64,000 nucleotides of DNA from Symbiodinium kawagutii. Lineage: Eukaryota > Sar > Dinophyceae > Suessiales > Symbiodiniaceae. Every line of letters starts with the position of its first letter. Within the stretch, counting starts at the first letter, position 1. Below are positions 43,887-56,960 of this stretch, piece by piece. Below the pieces are notes generated by a model. It was not told where the DNA came from. It did not search any database and saw only the letters and a list, made by a program, of their open reading frames with translations. The stretch spans positions 172,962 to 236,961 of the forward strand of contig VSDK01011502.1 of assembly GCA_009767595.1 (NCBI GenBank), written 5' to 3'. Both the position numbers and the translations under genes were made by a program.

Positions 43887-46388
43887 TCACTCTGGCTGTG
43901 CATCCTCTTCGGGATCTCTGTCACGCTTTCTCTTCTTCGTATTCGTCTGCTGCATCTCTTCTTCATTCAGTTTCTCCTCCATTCGGCCAATCCTGTAACG
44001 AATATCCTGCTCACCTGCGGAGAAAAGAAAGAACCTCTGGGTCAACAAATCACTTGACCAATATTTGTGATTTGATAAGTTCAAGACAATAATAAAAAAC
44101 CATCTCAATGTATTTAAACATCAATAATTAGCCAAGAAGCGGATTTGACACTGCTGTTCCATCTGGTTGAGACCATCCATGACATTTAGTAGATCACGGC
44201 GGGCATCATCAAATCCTGTCGGAATCAGCGAGTCAAAATTACCATGACTTGACACACTGCCTTACAAAACAAAAAAATCACGACAACAAATACTTGGATA
44301 CTCCCAGTCCTTTACGTCGGACCAGTATCATCTCATCCAGGGCCGCATGCATCTTGGGAATCTCTGCTTTCGATGCCATTGCAGACAAGTGCGATCTCAA
44401 CTACTTCAAGTCAAGAATGGGAATTCTTTCGACGCTAGCTGTGGGCCACCCATGGTGAGCAGTTAACTTACATCAGACACAATCATTTTTTATGATGATG
44501 GCTGACCTGGTAATGCAGAGTTCGACTAAATCAAGACACAAATGTCTGGAAATCAACTCATTCAAAAGGCGCACGCTTTACTAACAGCTGAAGTGCTTTT
44601 TGGTTCCACCTGCCTGATTGGATTGAGTCGAAGTTCGACATAGATCCACCCATTCTGTGAAGCATTCGCTCCACCAGAGTGAAACACAGTTGACAACAAA
44701 CATGTTAGACATAGGATGCATCAGTCCTCTTGCTCTTTTACCTGCTCCTTCTTCTTTTTGTTGTTTCTTGGCTTGATTGGCTGTAAATCTTTGCCAGGGA
44801 ACCTTTTCTTGAATTCACAAGCCCGGCATCGGCTTCCCCGCGGCACACTCTTACCATTGCGAGTGGACAAGTACCATTTGGAGATCTCGGACCGGGCAAT
44901 GCCACAATCAGAGCAATCCTGCCTGCTTCATTGCGAGAAAAGAAGCTCTTCGGTTTCGACCAGCTCTCCTCCAGAAAAACTGGCACTTTGTTTCCAATAA
45001 AAATACTTAGGCTCCCTTGTCTGAACAAACTTGAAACTTGGTACTTAGATGATCAATTTGGAATTTGGACAACATTGGACACATCAAGTCTTGGCCTGCC
45101 TTCTTGTTGAGTGGGCCAGTGACACGCACTTTCATGCCCTTCTCATCATCATCGTCCATTGATGTTTTCTCTCCACGGCTCCAAAAGGGATACTGGCAAG
45201 CAGGATGTCAAAATGTTGTCAATAAACACACAAATGCTGGTTTTGAAGGATATAAGATCATGTTCTGACATCAATCAATCATGTTGTGAATTCCACAGGC
45301 CTCTGCTGCACCTCCTTTCTCAAACTTTGTCATCATAGCGACCGCATCTTCACGAGCACAGCCCTCCTCCACAAGGAAGTCCACAACCCTGTCCAATCTG
45401 GCTCCTTCTTTCCAATCTAGTTTGAAGGAATATCCCTCGCTAAGGGAAATGATCGCTGTGCAAAGGGACATGGCTGGAAAGCAACCGAAAAACTGGCACT
45501 GAGAGACGCAATAACTTCGGCATACATGAGGTATTTATGCAAGAGTTCCAAGAACCTATCTGGAAACCGCAAACAACCCACTGTATCCAATTGTGATGTT
45601 GAGCGCCATCCTGCTTGGATTCTTGACCACTGAGTCGAACATGGCATGTAAGATCTCTGAACTTCGATACCAGAAAATCATTACCATTCAACCATTCACA
45701 ATAACCAAGAGAATCTTCTGCATTGATCTGGAAAACTTAGGGATCCCCTGCCTAAAAATAAATACTGCACTGCGTCCAGGTCGGAAATTGAAAATAATCA
45801 GTTCTTTGCATAAAATGCAACCTCAATATTCAAAATTGTACCCTGTTTCATCTTATGAATTCCAAACTGTTGCACCCAACAGATTTAGTCGAACAATTTT
45901 TTTTCCCCTGCATCAAAGTCAGATAATTTTGGTGGCCACTTGTGGTGGCCTGCACCGTACCATTGAATTTTCTTGGCAATATCGCGCATGCATAGAAAGA
46001 AGCATGTTGATGCATTAACACTGCCAAGAATTAATTAAGAAAAAAGCTGTCATTTTAGCTTCTCACTGACCTCCTGGCGAACCGCAAACATTAGGCTTTC
46101 GAACTTTCTCTTGCTCGTCTGTTGGGCTCCATGGAGGTCATTCACATGGGCAACCAGCCATGAAAGACGGGCAGGTATTTCAACCCCATGTTTCAGGCAT
46201 TGTTCCACCATTTGATGTACCGCTGTCTGCCTCTTGATCGTACGACTCACGATCTGCTTGCTGGGCCCATCCAGATCCACGCCAAGGTGCAACTGGGCTG
46301 ATTCAATTTCGTTGGCAGTGATCCCAGCGTACGGTAACATTGTCTTGGTGTCTTCCACAGGAGGCATCGAGGAAGCCATGGGATGCAC
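43887..46388 (-). CDS. Multi-exon gene with a possible zinc-binding exon, unknown function
   Basis: Exon-like stretches run leftward. 46379-46050 begins ATG and reads MASSMPPVEDTKTMLPYAG then LHLGVDLDGPSK and a basic helical part. 45471-45271 has VVDFLVEEGCAREDAVAMM. 45190-45065 has MDDDDEKGMKVRVTGPLNKK. 44945-44735 has CSDCGIARSEISKWYL then RCRACEFKKRF. 44390-44290 has KMHAALDEMILVRRKG. 44015-43887 follows CTCCGCAG, has RMEEKLNEEEMQQTNTKKRK, and ends AQPE with TGA at 43887-43889. The CxxC ... CxxC exon could form a zinc ribbon or treble clef. Basic ends suggest a nuclear or nucleic-acid role, which is inference. The neighbouring methyltransferase-like gene lies just downstream. Boundaries are approximate. 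Confidence 0.45.
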
Positions 46389-46389
46389 T

Positions 46390-47080
46390 ATGAAAGAATC
46401 GCGTTCCTATCATGAGAACAAAAATCACCTGATTCTAAAGCCAACTTTACATAATAATTTTGACTTGTAGTTTCAAACTATCAAAACATATAGAAACCTA
46501 CTATATTTAAAAACAAAAAAATCATGATCTAACACTTGCGATCTAACTCTCCGTAAGTTGATGCACACTGACACATTACTCGACTACAAACAATAGACAG
46601 CGGCTGAGAGACAGCAGACACAATCATAGTACTGTCACTGATTGGAATCTCCAACTTCAAATGGACAATTGACACATCTTGGGAACTGAGGCATTCGCTT
46701 GCTTCCCGGAAAGATTTCCTGGCCAAGGCTTTTGTTGATCACACAGCTGAAGAAACTTCTTTTATCCGATGTGTATGGCAAATGACAATTGAATATCAAC
46801 AAATTATATTCCAAAACCAGGTGCTTAAATATTTACCACTCGAGCCGGTGAAATTTGGATGTAAACAGCATGCCCAAAAAAACTATCAAATCAATGTTTC
46901 ATATACCCCTTTGAACATCATGTTCAGGCACCCACATTCAAATATCTTATGCTAGATAAACGGACAAATCAGGTCAATTGTTTGATCAAATCAAATACAT
47001 GAAGAACATGCTCTGGGAGTCCGGGCACAGACTGGGCCAAAACTGTCAACATGCGATTGTCCTGGCAAGGGAACACAAAA
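46390..47080. other. AT-rich spacer
   Basis: No supported exon. One ACAGCAGACACAATC repeat lies at about 46611. Confidence 0.4.
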
Positions 47081-47081
47081 T

Positions 47082-49301
47082 TCAGGAGTTCGGATTACTG
47101 TAATAGGTTATCTGTAAAATTTGGAAGATTCTTTGGAGCTGAGTGGCCCATGGATTGGTGTGACTATTGTGTACTTTTGTTTGAAACACCAAAAGCATGA
47201 TATTCATCACCAATGCTGCATGAAGTCTGATGGCCAAAAATCTTCTTACTTTAGGCAATGTTCTACCTTGGCTTCGTGAAAGTTCATCATCATAGCCAAA
47301 GACACAGCTGGTACAATAGACGCTCGCAGAATGTCGCGCTTTTCTTTTGATACACGAAAGCATATCATTCCATATCACATGTCTGCATGTGTACCATGGG
47401 TGTAAACAAACAAGCAATAACAAAAGATTCTCACACAACACTTGTAGTATCATCCGAACATCTGATGAATTCAACACTCCCTGTTAAATTCTACCCTTTG
47501 TATTGAAGACCAAATGTAATAATGGCCCAAAAAAGAAGCAATGATATCACAACATGGCGCAATGACTGATAACAGCAATAGAGTTTCTTCCCTGTCATTG
47601 AGCCATCTTGGATTTGTACAGCTGATGATTTTGAATATCTTGCATTTGGAGACTGGCCCATTGGCAGCGCACATCAGACTCACCAGACAAGTCAAGCATA
47701 CCTTGCAAGCTGGCAACAGTCCAACGATGAGAAGAGTAGCTATTGCAATGTGAAAGTTCATTAAATAATTACATGTATTCACTTCCCGAGTAAAAAGCCA
47801 ATGTGCAATCGGCCAATGCCATCTTGGATGATCAATGCAAGGTTGAGAACCTCGTTTGCCCTGCACAAAGGATCAAGCGGCACCAGCTTGTCCCAAAGAT
47901 ACCTACGCACACTATGAAAATAAAAATCATGATCTCCAAGAAAGCAAAAGCAAGAAAATGCACAGTTTAAATTCAGGTCAGATCCAATATCAAATAGAGC
48001 AAGCAAAAATTGATCAGCATGCCAAAAAATTAATGTAAACAATGGATTCATATTACAGCATAATCAATACTGTAACTGCATGCAAATCTATGAACATGTA
48101 ACTGAAACTACAAGTCATTTGCAGCATAATAAGCGCCATATGGACCAAGCTTCTGCTCGATCAGCACCCTGAAAACAACACATCAATTCAATAGACACGC
48201 CAAGACAAACAAACAAATGATTCTGCCTGTATCTGAAAGACTAACATTCATAAATTCAATCAATAATATGTGAAACACTTAACACACAGTCAATTCAGTA
48301 GAGATTCGTCATGTCCTCTTGCGTAACTTTGCAGCTGCGACATGAACGAAACAGAACTCTTTCGCACCTAAGAGCAAGGCAAACAATATGAGTGATCACC
48401 AGTCAGGCAAACACCTGTTTAAATTAAGCAACAATAAATTTGCAGTGAGTCGCTCATCATAGATGTCTTCCACAGACCAGCTCTCCGGTGCATGTGCACC
48501 ACGAACAACATGGCTGTGCTCTGTAACTCAGTTCAATGAGCAAGCAACCTTTGCGCTAACAAAAATGAAGTGTGATAAATAAAATCACCTTCAGTGACAA
48601 TGAACTAACCAAAAAATTTTGCACCCATGTGCCTAGAACCAAGAAACGGCTCTCAAACCACTTGAAAACTGTCTCCTTCTCCATGCACTTGAAATTCTTC
48701 AAGCTGCGCAAAATAGTCTTGGGCTTCAAAATCCTGGGCGGGGAAAGCATGATAATAATGTGAATGCACTTTTCTATTTATCAAATGCCAAGCACTAGAT
48801 ACATATTATATTTTACATATATGTATATTACATTTTCTTGACGCTCATCAATTCATGAGCACATTAACCATGCAGGTGACTGGTTTTTTTGACAAACAAG
48901 TTATGAAGGCAAGAAGCTTTGGAGGTCTGTTCACCAGATTTGTGGCCGGACGCTTTGCCATGGCTGGACGCTTCATCCCAAAGGCACAACAGACTGGACA
49001 AACACAGCAGACAGACTTGGCACTGATCCAATATGTCGACCTCATGAAAGATCACATGACTTGCAGTGGCCAAAAACAATGAAACGAATCTGCACATCAA
49101 AAGCACCATGGCGATAATGAATCCAGTGGTGTGACTTCTCAGCCATCGCCTGTGTTCAGCCTTCTGCCTAGCAGCCTTATGCCTAGCCCCTTTGTCCTCT
49201 GCGGCCAGACTGAAGAGACTGGTCCAGGAATTGCCTTGGAAGCAAATCAAGTCGTTCATGATATTTTCTGCTTGATTCTTCCTGAAACCAACGATGAACA
49301 A
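47082..49301 (-). CDS. Chain of exons of a probable membrane protein, unknown
   Basis: Minus-strand stretches in order are 49230-49010 (KGARHKAARQKAEHRRWLRS, then a hydrophobic helix IAMVLLMCRFVSLFLA, then VIFHEVDI), 48750-48610 (KPKTILRSLKNFKCMEKETV; WFESRFLVLGTW), 48520-48445 (HAPESWSVEDIYDERLTANL), 48370-48305, 48175-48125 (VLIEQKLGPYGAYYAAND), 47930-47780 (YLWDKLVPLDPLCRANEV; LALIIQDGIGRLHIGFLL), 47760-47490 and 47290-47180. Hydrophobic segments alternate with charged ones, as in a multi-pass membrane protein. Short exons and AT-rich introns prevent firm joining. No transporter or channel signature recognised. Confidence 0.4.
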
Positions 49302-50075
49302 ATATCAAACAATTACAATACATCACAACAGAGAACAGGGAAACAATATCCATGTAATGAATCAGCTAAACCAAAGCCAATCGGATCAGCAAGGTGAATC
49401 ATGATACTGCAAACTTAGCGCCAAACATGAAATGTGGCTGACCGACTCTGACAACCGACATTGCACTGACTGATCTACATTGAAACAAATTGCTATCATT
49501 CATTTTGCAACATATTGGGATCGAACCATTTGAAGCCAAAAACAATTATGACAATTCAATTCACTTCACCTGCCGGCACTGAGGACCAAACAAGAAATGT
49601 CACGCCTGGCCACAACTGAAAAGCAATCGAATCAAATGCAGTCAATGTGATGCCACAACTGAAAATCAATGGATTCAAACGCAGTCAATGTGATGATGTT
49701 CCTGATGATTCACGCCATCACCTTTTTCCACTGCTGCAACACTTTAAAAGCCTTTAAGCGAATGGTGACTACTACAAACACATTTGCATAGATATTCACA
49801 TCAGACACAAAAGATTTTTTTCAAAGCCAGCCACCATTCGCCTAGGCCTGCCATGAATTGGCAACATCCCAGCTTGTCACCGGGAGCGGTGGTACCGGCG
49901 GTCCCGCAATAGGGTCAAAAAACAAGCCCATGCTCACAATCCTCAGTGCCAAGAATGAATCAATGATTCCCAACAGAAATGCTATTATTATTAATTAATG
50001 GTCCTCAAATTGCATCCTTGATACATGTGACTGACTGGGGTTGAGACGACACATTCTGCTTCTGCGTCTCCGGTG
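49302..50075. other. Spacer, no supported exon
   Basis: AT-rich. Contains ACATCAGACACAAAAG near 49798 and a locally GC-rich stretch near 49880-49910 (GCGGTGGTACCGGCGGTCC). Confidence 0.35.
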
Positions 50076-51094
50076 TCACTGGGCGTCCCGTGAGGCCTCT
50101 AGTTTTTTCAGTGGGTATTGGCTTTCAATCAAAGCATTATGTGTCTTTCCCATGAAAAGAACATGTGTTCTCAGATCCATGCGATCCACCCACGAAGGAT
50201 TGGCGCCATGCGTTGTGGTGACCATGTACCTGAAGAACAAATTCTTGTCTGCCCAATCTTTGCAAACAATACTATGATATCTAAATATGTACACTTAACT
50301 CATACCAAAAATACAGCATACAGGTAGACAACATCACAAGGACCTGAGCTCCAGGCATCTTGGTACTGCCATCTGGCTGGATGACATTGCAGCCCAAGAA
50401 AGGTACCTGCACAAGATCTAATTTAATGTTACACAAATGGAACCACCTAGCAGTATGAACAACAAATTATATTAAAAGATCAATGAATGTAATTAATCGG
50501 CCTCGATTTCTGGCGGCTCCTTCATCACTTTGGAGATGGCCTCAAATCAACGCAAAGCCGTTTTGATCAATCATCAATGGAAAAAATATTCAACCCAGCC
50601 TGCATAAAGCCGTGCATGTCACACAACCGCCCAAAGGCATCCATCCACATGTCGTGTAAAGCATCACGCGCCACCCTGCACCAGGCGCATCCAGGCACTT
50701 TCCAGCATTGCTGCACTGCACCAACAATCAATTCTAGGGTCAAAAGAAATTGAGCATTCTCAATCAACTGTCAATCAATCTCAGCTCCCAACATCAAGAC
50801 CTTGGAGCGATTCACCGTGACGGTGTTCAAGACGTACCCAGGTCCTGGAAGTGTAATTGCATCAACTAACCAACGACAATAGATTTCAGCCAAACATATG
50901 AAACACATCAACCTCACACTTGCTGGAATCACAAGAACCATCCATCTCCTGAAGCCACGCACATTTGGCGTGCTTCCGGTTGCACCCTCCAATCGAATGA
51001 GGCGACATGCTGCATGACGGCGACAGCAGACACAACAGACAAACATCAAACACGAAATGACCAATGTCTGAGCCAAACAATGGGCATCAATCAT
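50076..51094 (-). CDS. Exon chain, unknown
   Basis: In order: 50840-50771 (LPGPGYVLNTVTVNRSKVLM), 50735-50567 (VQQCWKVPGCAWCRVARDAL; MDAFGRLCDMHGFM), 50408-50340 (VPFLGCNVIQPDGSTKMPGA) and 50232-50076 (YMVTTTHGANPSWVDRMDLR; HNALIESQYPLKKLE). Composition is clearly coding-like and the order is consistent. It may be the upstream half of the 47-49 kb gene. No domain recognised. Confidence 0.45.
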
Positions 51095-52655
51095 GTCCTA
51101 GCAAGCATCAAATGTTTCATGGCACTGCTTTCATTGAACTGATTTCAATGAAGTGCTGTTTCATTGAACTCCTTTCAATGTCTTTTCGACAATTGACAAT
51201 AGTGCAATGCGACTGTGTGACATCCAAGTGTTAGTACCACCAGCCATGCCACTCTCTCTCATTGTTGCATCCCCTGTTGCACCTCATTTCCATTGTTCCT
51301 CTGGAATTAAGCTTGCTGGGCCTGGGCAAGTCAAATGGCTACAAATTCAAATAGCAATCTAAGAAACAAAAAAACACTGAAAAAAGTAATCTATTGAATT
51401 TAATTCTGACTAATACATGTTCCTAAGAATGATGAATTTCAATGACATGTTCAAAAATCCACGAAGCACTGGAAGAGCTCTGTTCTAAAAATAGTTTCGA
51501 TTCAAGTCCATCATCAAGTCAAAGTTTGAATAAAAACTATATACATCATATAATACATGACAATCACGCACTCCCACCATTACCACTCCGAGTCTGGGAT
51601 TCCTCACTCAAAGCATTTCACAGCGCCTGGCCAGCGACAAAGGGAATATGTGGTTCATGGAACATGTTCTGGTGTTAATGTGGCACATGTTGGGAGAAAC
51701 CCCAAATGAAAATGGCCTCGCATAGTCTCACTTGTCAATTTCTAGAGACCATGAAAATGTTTGCTAATAAAAAACCACATTAAAGAAAGTGCCCTGTCAT
51801 TTCAGTCAATGATTGATGTGGCCCCCTAATTGTCTTTATGGTCTCTTGTGGGAATTTGCAATGATGCCGATGTACTACTACCCTGTAAAATTGCTCCCGG
51901 ACAATATCAATCACATCCCAATATGCTAATATCTGATCTCAATGGGATCTACTATGACTCAAGCATGCATGTACGAAAGGGAAAACACATGACCCCAGAA
52001 TCAACACAAATACAGCCGACACTTTTTCAATCCACGCGGGTTCAAATGCGATCGTTCAGCAAGTTTCGTTCTTCTCCTTAGATTCGCAACTGGACAGCAA
52101 AGTAAAGTATCAAAACGGTTTGGAGGATACCTGAAATATGGACATTGGTTAACTTGACATTGACAAAGGAAAAGTCGAATGAAGCATAAGTCCTGTCAAA
52201 TGTCTTCAGTTGAAAACAACGCTTGACAATAATATATCAAATGCTTCATGAAATGTTTGATTCACAAATTGAAAAACATGGATTGGAAGGGTATTAAATT
52301 TATGATCTTCATCAAGCCAAGGCTCGGATCGCGTTCATAAGCCAGGCACTTTTATGTTCTGACTGCATGCCCTTCATAAAGAGCATTTTCAACCTGAGCC
52401 AATATATTCTATTGACTTGACAGAACCAAGCACAACTCACAACTCACAACTTCATTTGCAGCTGAGATGCAAAAGTCTGCATAGCCTCATAAGGCCCAGA
52501 TCGGATTCATGCTCCAGGAGATCGAACGCTGCATTCTGCACCCTTCGCTGAATCTGCAGGTCTTGCATGATCTCGAGCCTCAAGCATGAAGAAAGAACAA
52601 GATGCACAATTAACTAATCAGACTGACCATTTCAGTGCAGTGAAGAACATCAGGA
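51095..52655. other. Spacer with inverted repeats, no supported gene
   Basis: At about 51122-51182 alternating TTTCATTGAA and TTTCAATGAA words form nested inverted repeats. Otherwise AT-rich, with isolated short frames only. Confidence 0.4.
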
Positions 52656-52889
52656 TCACAAAGGGATGGCCAATAATCTCTCATTGATGCAGACAAGCTT
52701 CAGCACAGGGTCTTGATCATCTGCTGCAGTCAGATCGATGGCTGCTGCGGCACGCTGCGCAGCCGTTGGAGGCGCCGAAGGAGGCGTAGGCCCACGTGGT
52801 ACAGCAGACACATCAGACGAAGCAGGTCCACGTGGAACAACAGACACACCAGACGAGGCAGCTTGGGATCGCTGTGCCTCAGCTGCCAA
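52656..52889 (-). CDS. Exon with repeat-derived Ser/Val/Pro segment
   Basis: ATG-containing minus-strand stretch MAAEAQRSQAASSGVSVVPR, then a second SSDVSAVPRGPTPPSAPP, then AAAIDLTAADDQDPVLKLV. Two PRGP-containing repeats derive from CAGACACA-type DNA on the plus strand. Likely a 5' exon of a gene continuing leftward. Low-complexity start, function unknown. Confidence 0.45.
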   Translation of the reverse strand: MAAEAQRSQAASSGVSVVPRGPASSDVSAVPRGPTPPSAPPTAAQRAAAAIDLTAADDQDPVLKLVCINERLLAIPL

Positions 52890-53638
52890 TTTTCATGAGA
52901 AACATGAACTCAATAGATAACATCATGGTGATTCACTGTCACTCTCACTGCTAAAGAAAACAAACCACAAATAAAGAACACAGTACATTGCATTCAAAGA
53001 ATATTTCATTTGCAAACCGTAGTATTGGCCCTTTTTACATGACCGCAAAAACAAATGTTCATTGTCTACCTGTCCTCCTCACAAATGCTTCATTGAATTT
53101 ATTGGATAGGACACACATATACACAAAATGAAACACGTGTTTTTAATTCTTGGCACAAAATATGGTGAAATGCACCCAACTGTATCAAGGAAAATGTGGA
53201 CAATACTATAAACATTGAACAAAGCGAATGTAAGCAAGATTGGATTTTTTGCTGATCAATGTTGCATTCTTGTTGCCAGGATTGTGGGTATGGTAAAGTC
53301 TGACGTCATTGTAGGCCAGTTTCCCAACGCCAACGGTACATATTTTTTCTTGCGTGTGGCAAAGCTCTTAGTCGATTGGCAGAGTCAAAGCTCTGCAAAA
53401 GGATTGGCAAAGCCAAAAAATTTAGTCGAGCAGCAGGAAAAGGATGGTTTTGCCTTCTTCAGTTTTAACATGTTTGGGGTATCTGGTTCAATTATTCCTC
53501 ATATCAAGAGAAATATTGCTCCATCTGGCAAATCCATCGGCAAACTATTTCTTAAAAATAGCGCACGCCCTTTGCTCGGATTGAATTCTACTCTTCGCTG
53601 TTTTTTAAAAATAGCGTAGCAGTCCATGCAAGATCGAC

Positions 53639-53962
53639 TCAAAACGATTCTCGGATCAGTGTATCCAACTTATATTGGTAGTCTTCGATCTCCTTCTGAA
53701 TACCTTGGAGTTTAGCCCAAATAGGATGGTCGGTAACAATTGAAAATCGCACCTTCTCAGCTCCCCTGGTATCATATTCCACTGCTGGATCCCGAGATCG
53801 GAAATCGTCGATCACATGGGCCAACGCCCGCTGGGTATTTCCCAACCCCCAGGCAATCCTCTGAAATTGCCACTCTACATCAGACACAGCAGACTCAGCA
53901 GACACAGCAGACACATCAGACACAGCAGACGGACCAGGTGCGGCTGAACTTGACTTGGCCAT
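53639..53962 (-). CDS. Small single-exon protein of 107 aa with repeat-derived N-terminus
   Basis: Complete frame from ATG at 53960-53962 to TGA at 53639-53641. Residues 1-11 (MAKSSSAAPGP) lead into SAVSDVSAVSAESAVSDVEW, which is encoded by CAGACACAGCAGACTCAG-type repeat DNA. The rest is charged and helical (QRIAWGLGNTQRALAHVIDD; LQGIQKEIEDYQYKLDTLI). It ends LIRESF. No family recognised. A longer upstream exon cannot be excluded, but the ATG and stop are clean. Confidence 0.5.
   Translation of the reverse strand: MAKSSSAAPGPSAVSDVSAVSAESAVSDVEWQFQRIAWGLGNTQRALAHVIDDFRSRDPAVEYDTRGAEKVRFSIVTDHPIWAKLQGIQKEIEDYQYKLDTLIRESF
53878..53933 (-). repeat. Longest CAGACAC-type repeat run
   Basis: ACATCAGACACAGCAGACTC then AGCAGACACAGCAGACACATC and AGACACAGCAGAC, a 9-bp periodic array that is in frame with the 107-aa protein on the minus strand. 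Confidence 0.9.
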
Positions 53963-54061
53963 AGCAGCTATAGACACTGGCGCCAAAGGATAAAGGTGGA
54001 ACGGTCTTGAGATGAGATTTGATCCAAATTCTACTGTACATGTAGACCAAGCATATGACAA

Positions 54062-54520
54062 ACTGCAATGATTGATTTTTCAACTATATGTTCTTGCCCT
54101 CTGTCCATGTGTGTACCTATTTATTTCTTTGTCTACTAAAGGGCAAACCATGCACACGAGTGGTACGTGAACGGTAACATCATGAGTGAACAAGAGGTTA
54201 AGACCTTTGGGGTCAAGTGAACCAGTGAATTAAACATGTTTGTGTGGTCAGACTGCAGTGGCAACAACCAAAATCCTACATTCCAAAACTCTTTCCACAA
54301 TCAATTACAAAATGCGAGCTGGCACCGCCTCATCACCAATGTTGCCAAGTTGCTCTGGCCCTTTTCCTCGGTCGCTGGTCTGCAGGGCTCACAAGGTCCA
54401 GGAGATATTGTCTCCTCAGGATGCCACGATTCATGAAATGAAACCTAAACGATTGAACTCATGAATCAATGCATATCACTGGTACAAGAGCCCTTGAAGC
54501 CGTGAACATGGACACTGGCA
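54062..54520. other. Spacer
   Basis: No supported exon; AT-rich on either side of a moderately GC-rich stretch at 54300-54420. Confidence 0.35.
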
Positions 54521-56960
54521 TTAATAATTCAATCCAAGATTCTCGGAAGTTGCATCCATGGATCGAATCCAAATTCGCAACGCCTCGTTGACCATGGCGT
54601 CAAAGGCCACCACGTCCGCTTCCATGTTGTCGCGGACCAACTTCAACCAGGCGTCCATCCTAGCACGCAGAAAACACAAAATACAGTGAAGACACACAGC
54701 CACACAATGGAACATGATCATGAAAATACAAGCAGTGTAAACGACACAGATGCAAATTTGGAGGTCACCATACCCAAACAAATAAACCAAGTCAAGGCAC
54801 CAGGACCAATTTCCATTCAGAAACTCCTCGACCACCCAAAGGTCCCTCCAAAACCATCCCAATGCGATCGATTCCACGGTGCAAACAACTTCGCATCCAA
54901 TGGCCTCAAATTCAACAATCCAATCACACTACATCAACAGAGCTGCTTGTCAAATGCTAACATTGAGATGCACAATTGCAGTCCTAGTCACTGACAGCAC
55001 CCCGATCATCAGGGCGATGACTGCGCACGTCCGGTGCCAGCCCCGGGTGCAATTCACCCTGCAAGCGTAAAAAAATGCATTCATTTGATGTATAACAAGC
55101 GGGTGAATTAAAAACTGTTTCAGAGACTTAACTTCATGATTCCTGACAGAACTCATTTATATTATACAATTCTATCTAAACATCAATGGGTAGGACAGCA
55201 GACAATAGCCATGTCATGAACGAAGCTGAATTTGATCCAAGAAACACCACCATGGATGCTGGAGTTCTCAAGATGGTGTCGATGCATTCTGGAAAGTCTG
55301 GATGGTTGTAAACCTGGGTTCCCCATGCTGGCTGTCAGTTGGCAGTGGGCATAAAAACACATATGATCTGGGCTCCATGGATCTACTACTCCGCATGTGC
55401 AGAATTACCTGGTCTAACTTCATATGAACAACTTTTGGTGCAGTCATGGGCAATGAATGCTGATGCAATTCATTTAATATATCTAGTAATTCTAGTGAAT
55501 TGGGCACCCTCTGTCAGACGACTATGTCGATACACAATAAGCAAATTGGCAGCCCAGGAACACCCTGCTGAGTTCTTGTGGTGAAGCCAGAATCGCGTGG
55601 AAGGGATCCTTTTTTCCTTAGGGATGAGAAGCATTGGCAGAATTTGCAAATTTCGAATTTGACAATTAATCAAGGGATCAAGCTAGCAAACACAATCATG
55701 CAAACACATCAGACAATTTCAAACACAGCAAACAATTCGACAACAAATACATAAACAAAAATGAATGCCCCTCTCAAATTGAACCCAGCCACTCATAGAT
55801 GTTTGGCAAATAGACGCAGAGATCGTGATTCACCCGAAGGATTCCTGTGAATCGACGGTTTGGAAACGCGTTCGCTGCTTTGCCGGTGACGCCGATGATG
55901 GCAACTCTACGTGGCCACTCGCAGTCCCACAGCTGTCCCTGCGAAGCCTCAATTGTCAATCAGCACAATGCAATGATATGCTAACAGCTTGAAAAAGAAT
56001 CGATGCAAGCAGCCAAACCTTCCCAAATTCCCAAATGCAGCCAAAGCCACTGGTTCATCCCCGGCGCATCGAAAGTGAATGTTGGCGATCTGGGAATCCT
56101 GCCTGGACATTTGTCCTTGGTTGGACAAAGGTTGAAAACATTTCCTGTATCACCACTTGCAGGATAAACACCTCACACTATTTCTTCATTGAATCTCTCT
56201 AACACTCATTTATCATTAAACTATAAAATATGATTATGTGGCTTATGCAATTGACAATAATTGCTGGTAAGGTTCTCCTCCAACTCGCGCTTGCAAGTTG
56301 TCTGAATCCAGCCACTGATGCCAGTTCGGAAATCGCGCTTTGTGCGCGCGTATTTCCTAGGAAGTATCAATGACACACCAGACAGTAAGACAAAAGCCCA
56401 ATTGTACTGAGACATGTTGTTTCTGTCAAAATGAAATATGTGCCCTTGCATGAACTTGTCTGCCAAGATTCCACTTCTCCCGGGCGCACGCGGGATCAAT
56501 CAGGTGCAGCAGGTACAGAGCCTTAGATCTGTGAAATATACCCATCAGCATTGAGCTAATTGATCAAATGCAAAGCCAGGAAGCACACACAACAAATTTT
56601 CATCACTTGCTGGAAATGAATTCCAAATCATTAAGTTAAAATACTTGCTGAGCCAAGGGACCTGAACTGCCGACCTCAGGAAAAAAGACATGGACAAGAA
56701 TACATTGTCAGCGAAGTAAACAATGTGGATAAGAATGACATTGGCATATGTTAAGGTAACTGAACTTTAGCATCTACCAAACTAGAAAAACGAATTGATA
56801 TAATCATGAAGATTGCGTTGTCTTCAGGTGATAATCCAATCCAAGAAACCTACTCAAGTCCTCGACCCCCCTGTAGTCGGAACTGGCCGCCAGCAGCTGC
56901 TCAACTGCCACCGACTGCCCCGCCATGAAAATCCATGGCACACTGATCTGAAACAGCAGA
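54521..56960 (-). CDS. Multi-exon membrane-like protein, unknown
   Basis: Ordered stretches are 56950-56815 (PWIFMAGQSVAVEQLLAASS, DYRGVEDLSRFLGLDYHL), 56360-56265 (RKYARTKRDFRTGISGWI), 56115-56020 (SRQDSQIANIHFRCAGDEP), 55950-55785 (QLWDCEWPRRVAIIGVTGKA; HDLCVYLPNIYEWLG), 55315-55200 (VYNHPDFPECIDTILRTPAS, then MTWLLSAV), 55065-54950 (CTRGWHRTCAVIALMIGVLS), 54900-54790 (VESIALGWFWRDLWVVEEFL) and 54658-54521 (after GTGCTAG: MDAWLKLVRDNMEADVVAF), ending NLGLNY with a stop. Several hydrophobic helices alternate with polar loops. No recognised family. Confidence 0.45.
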
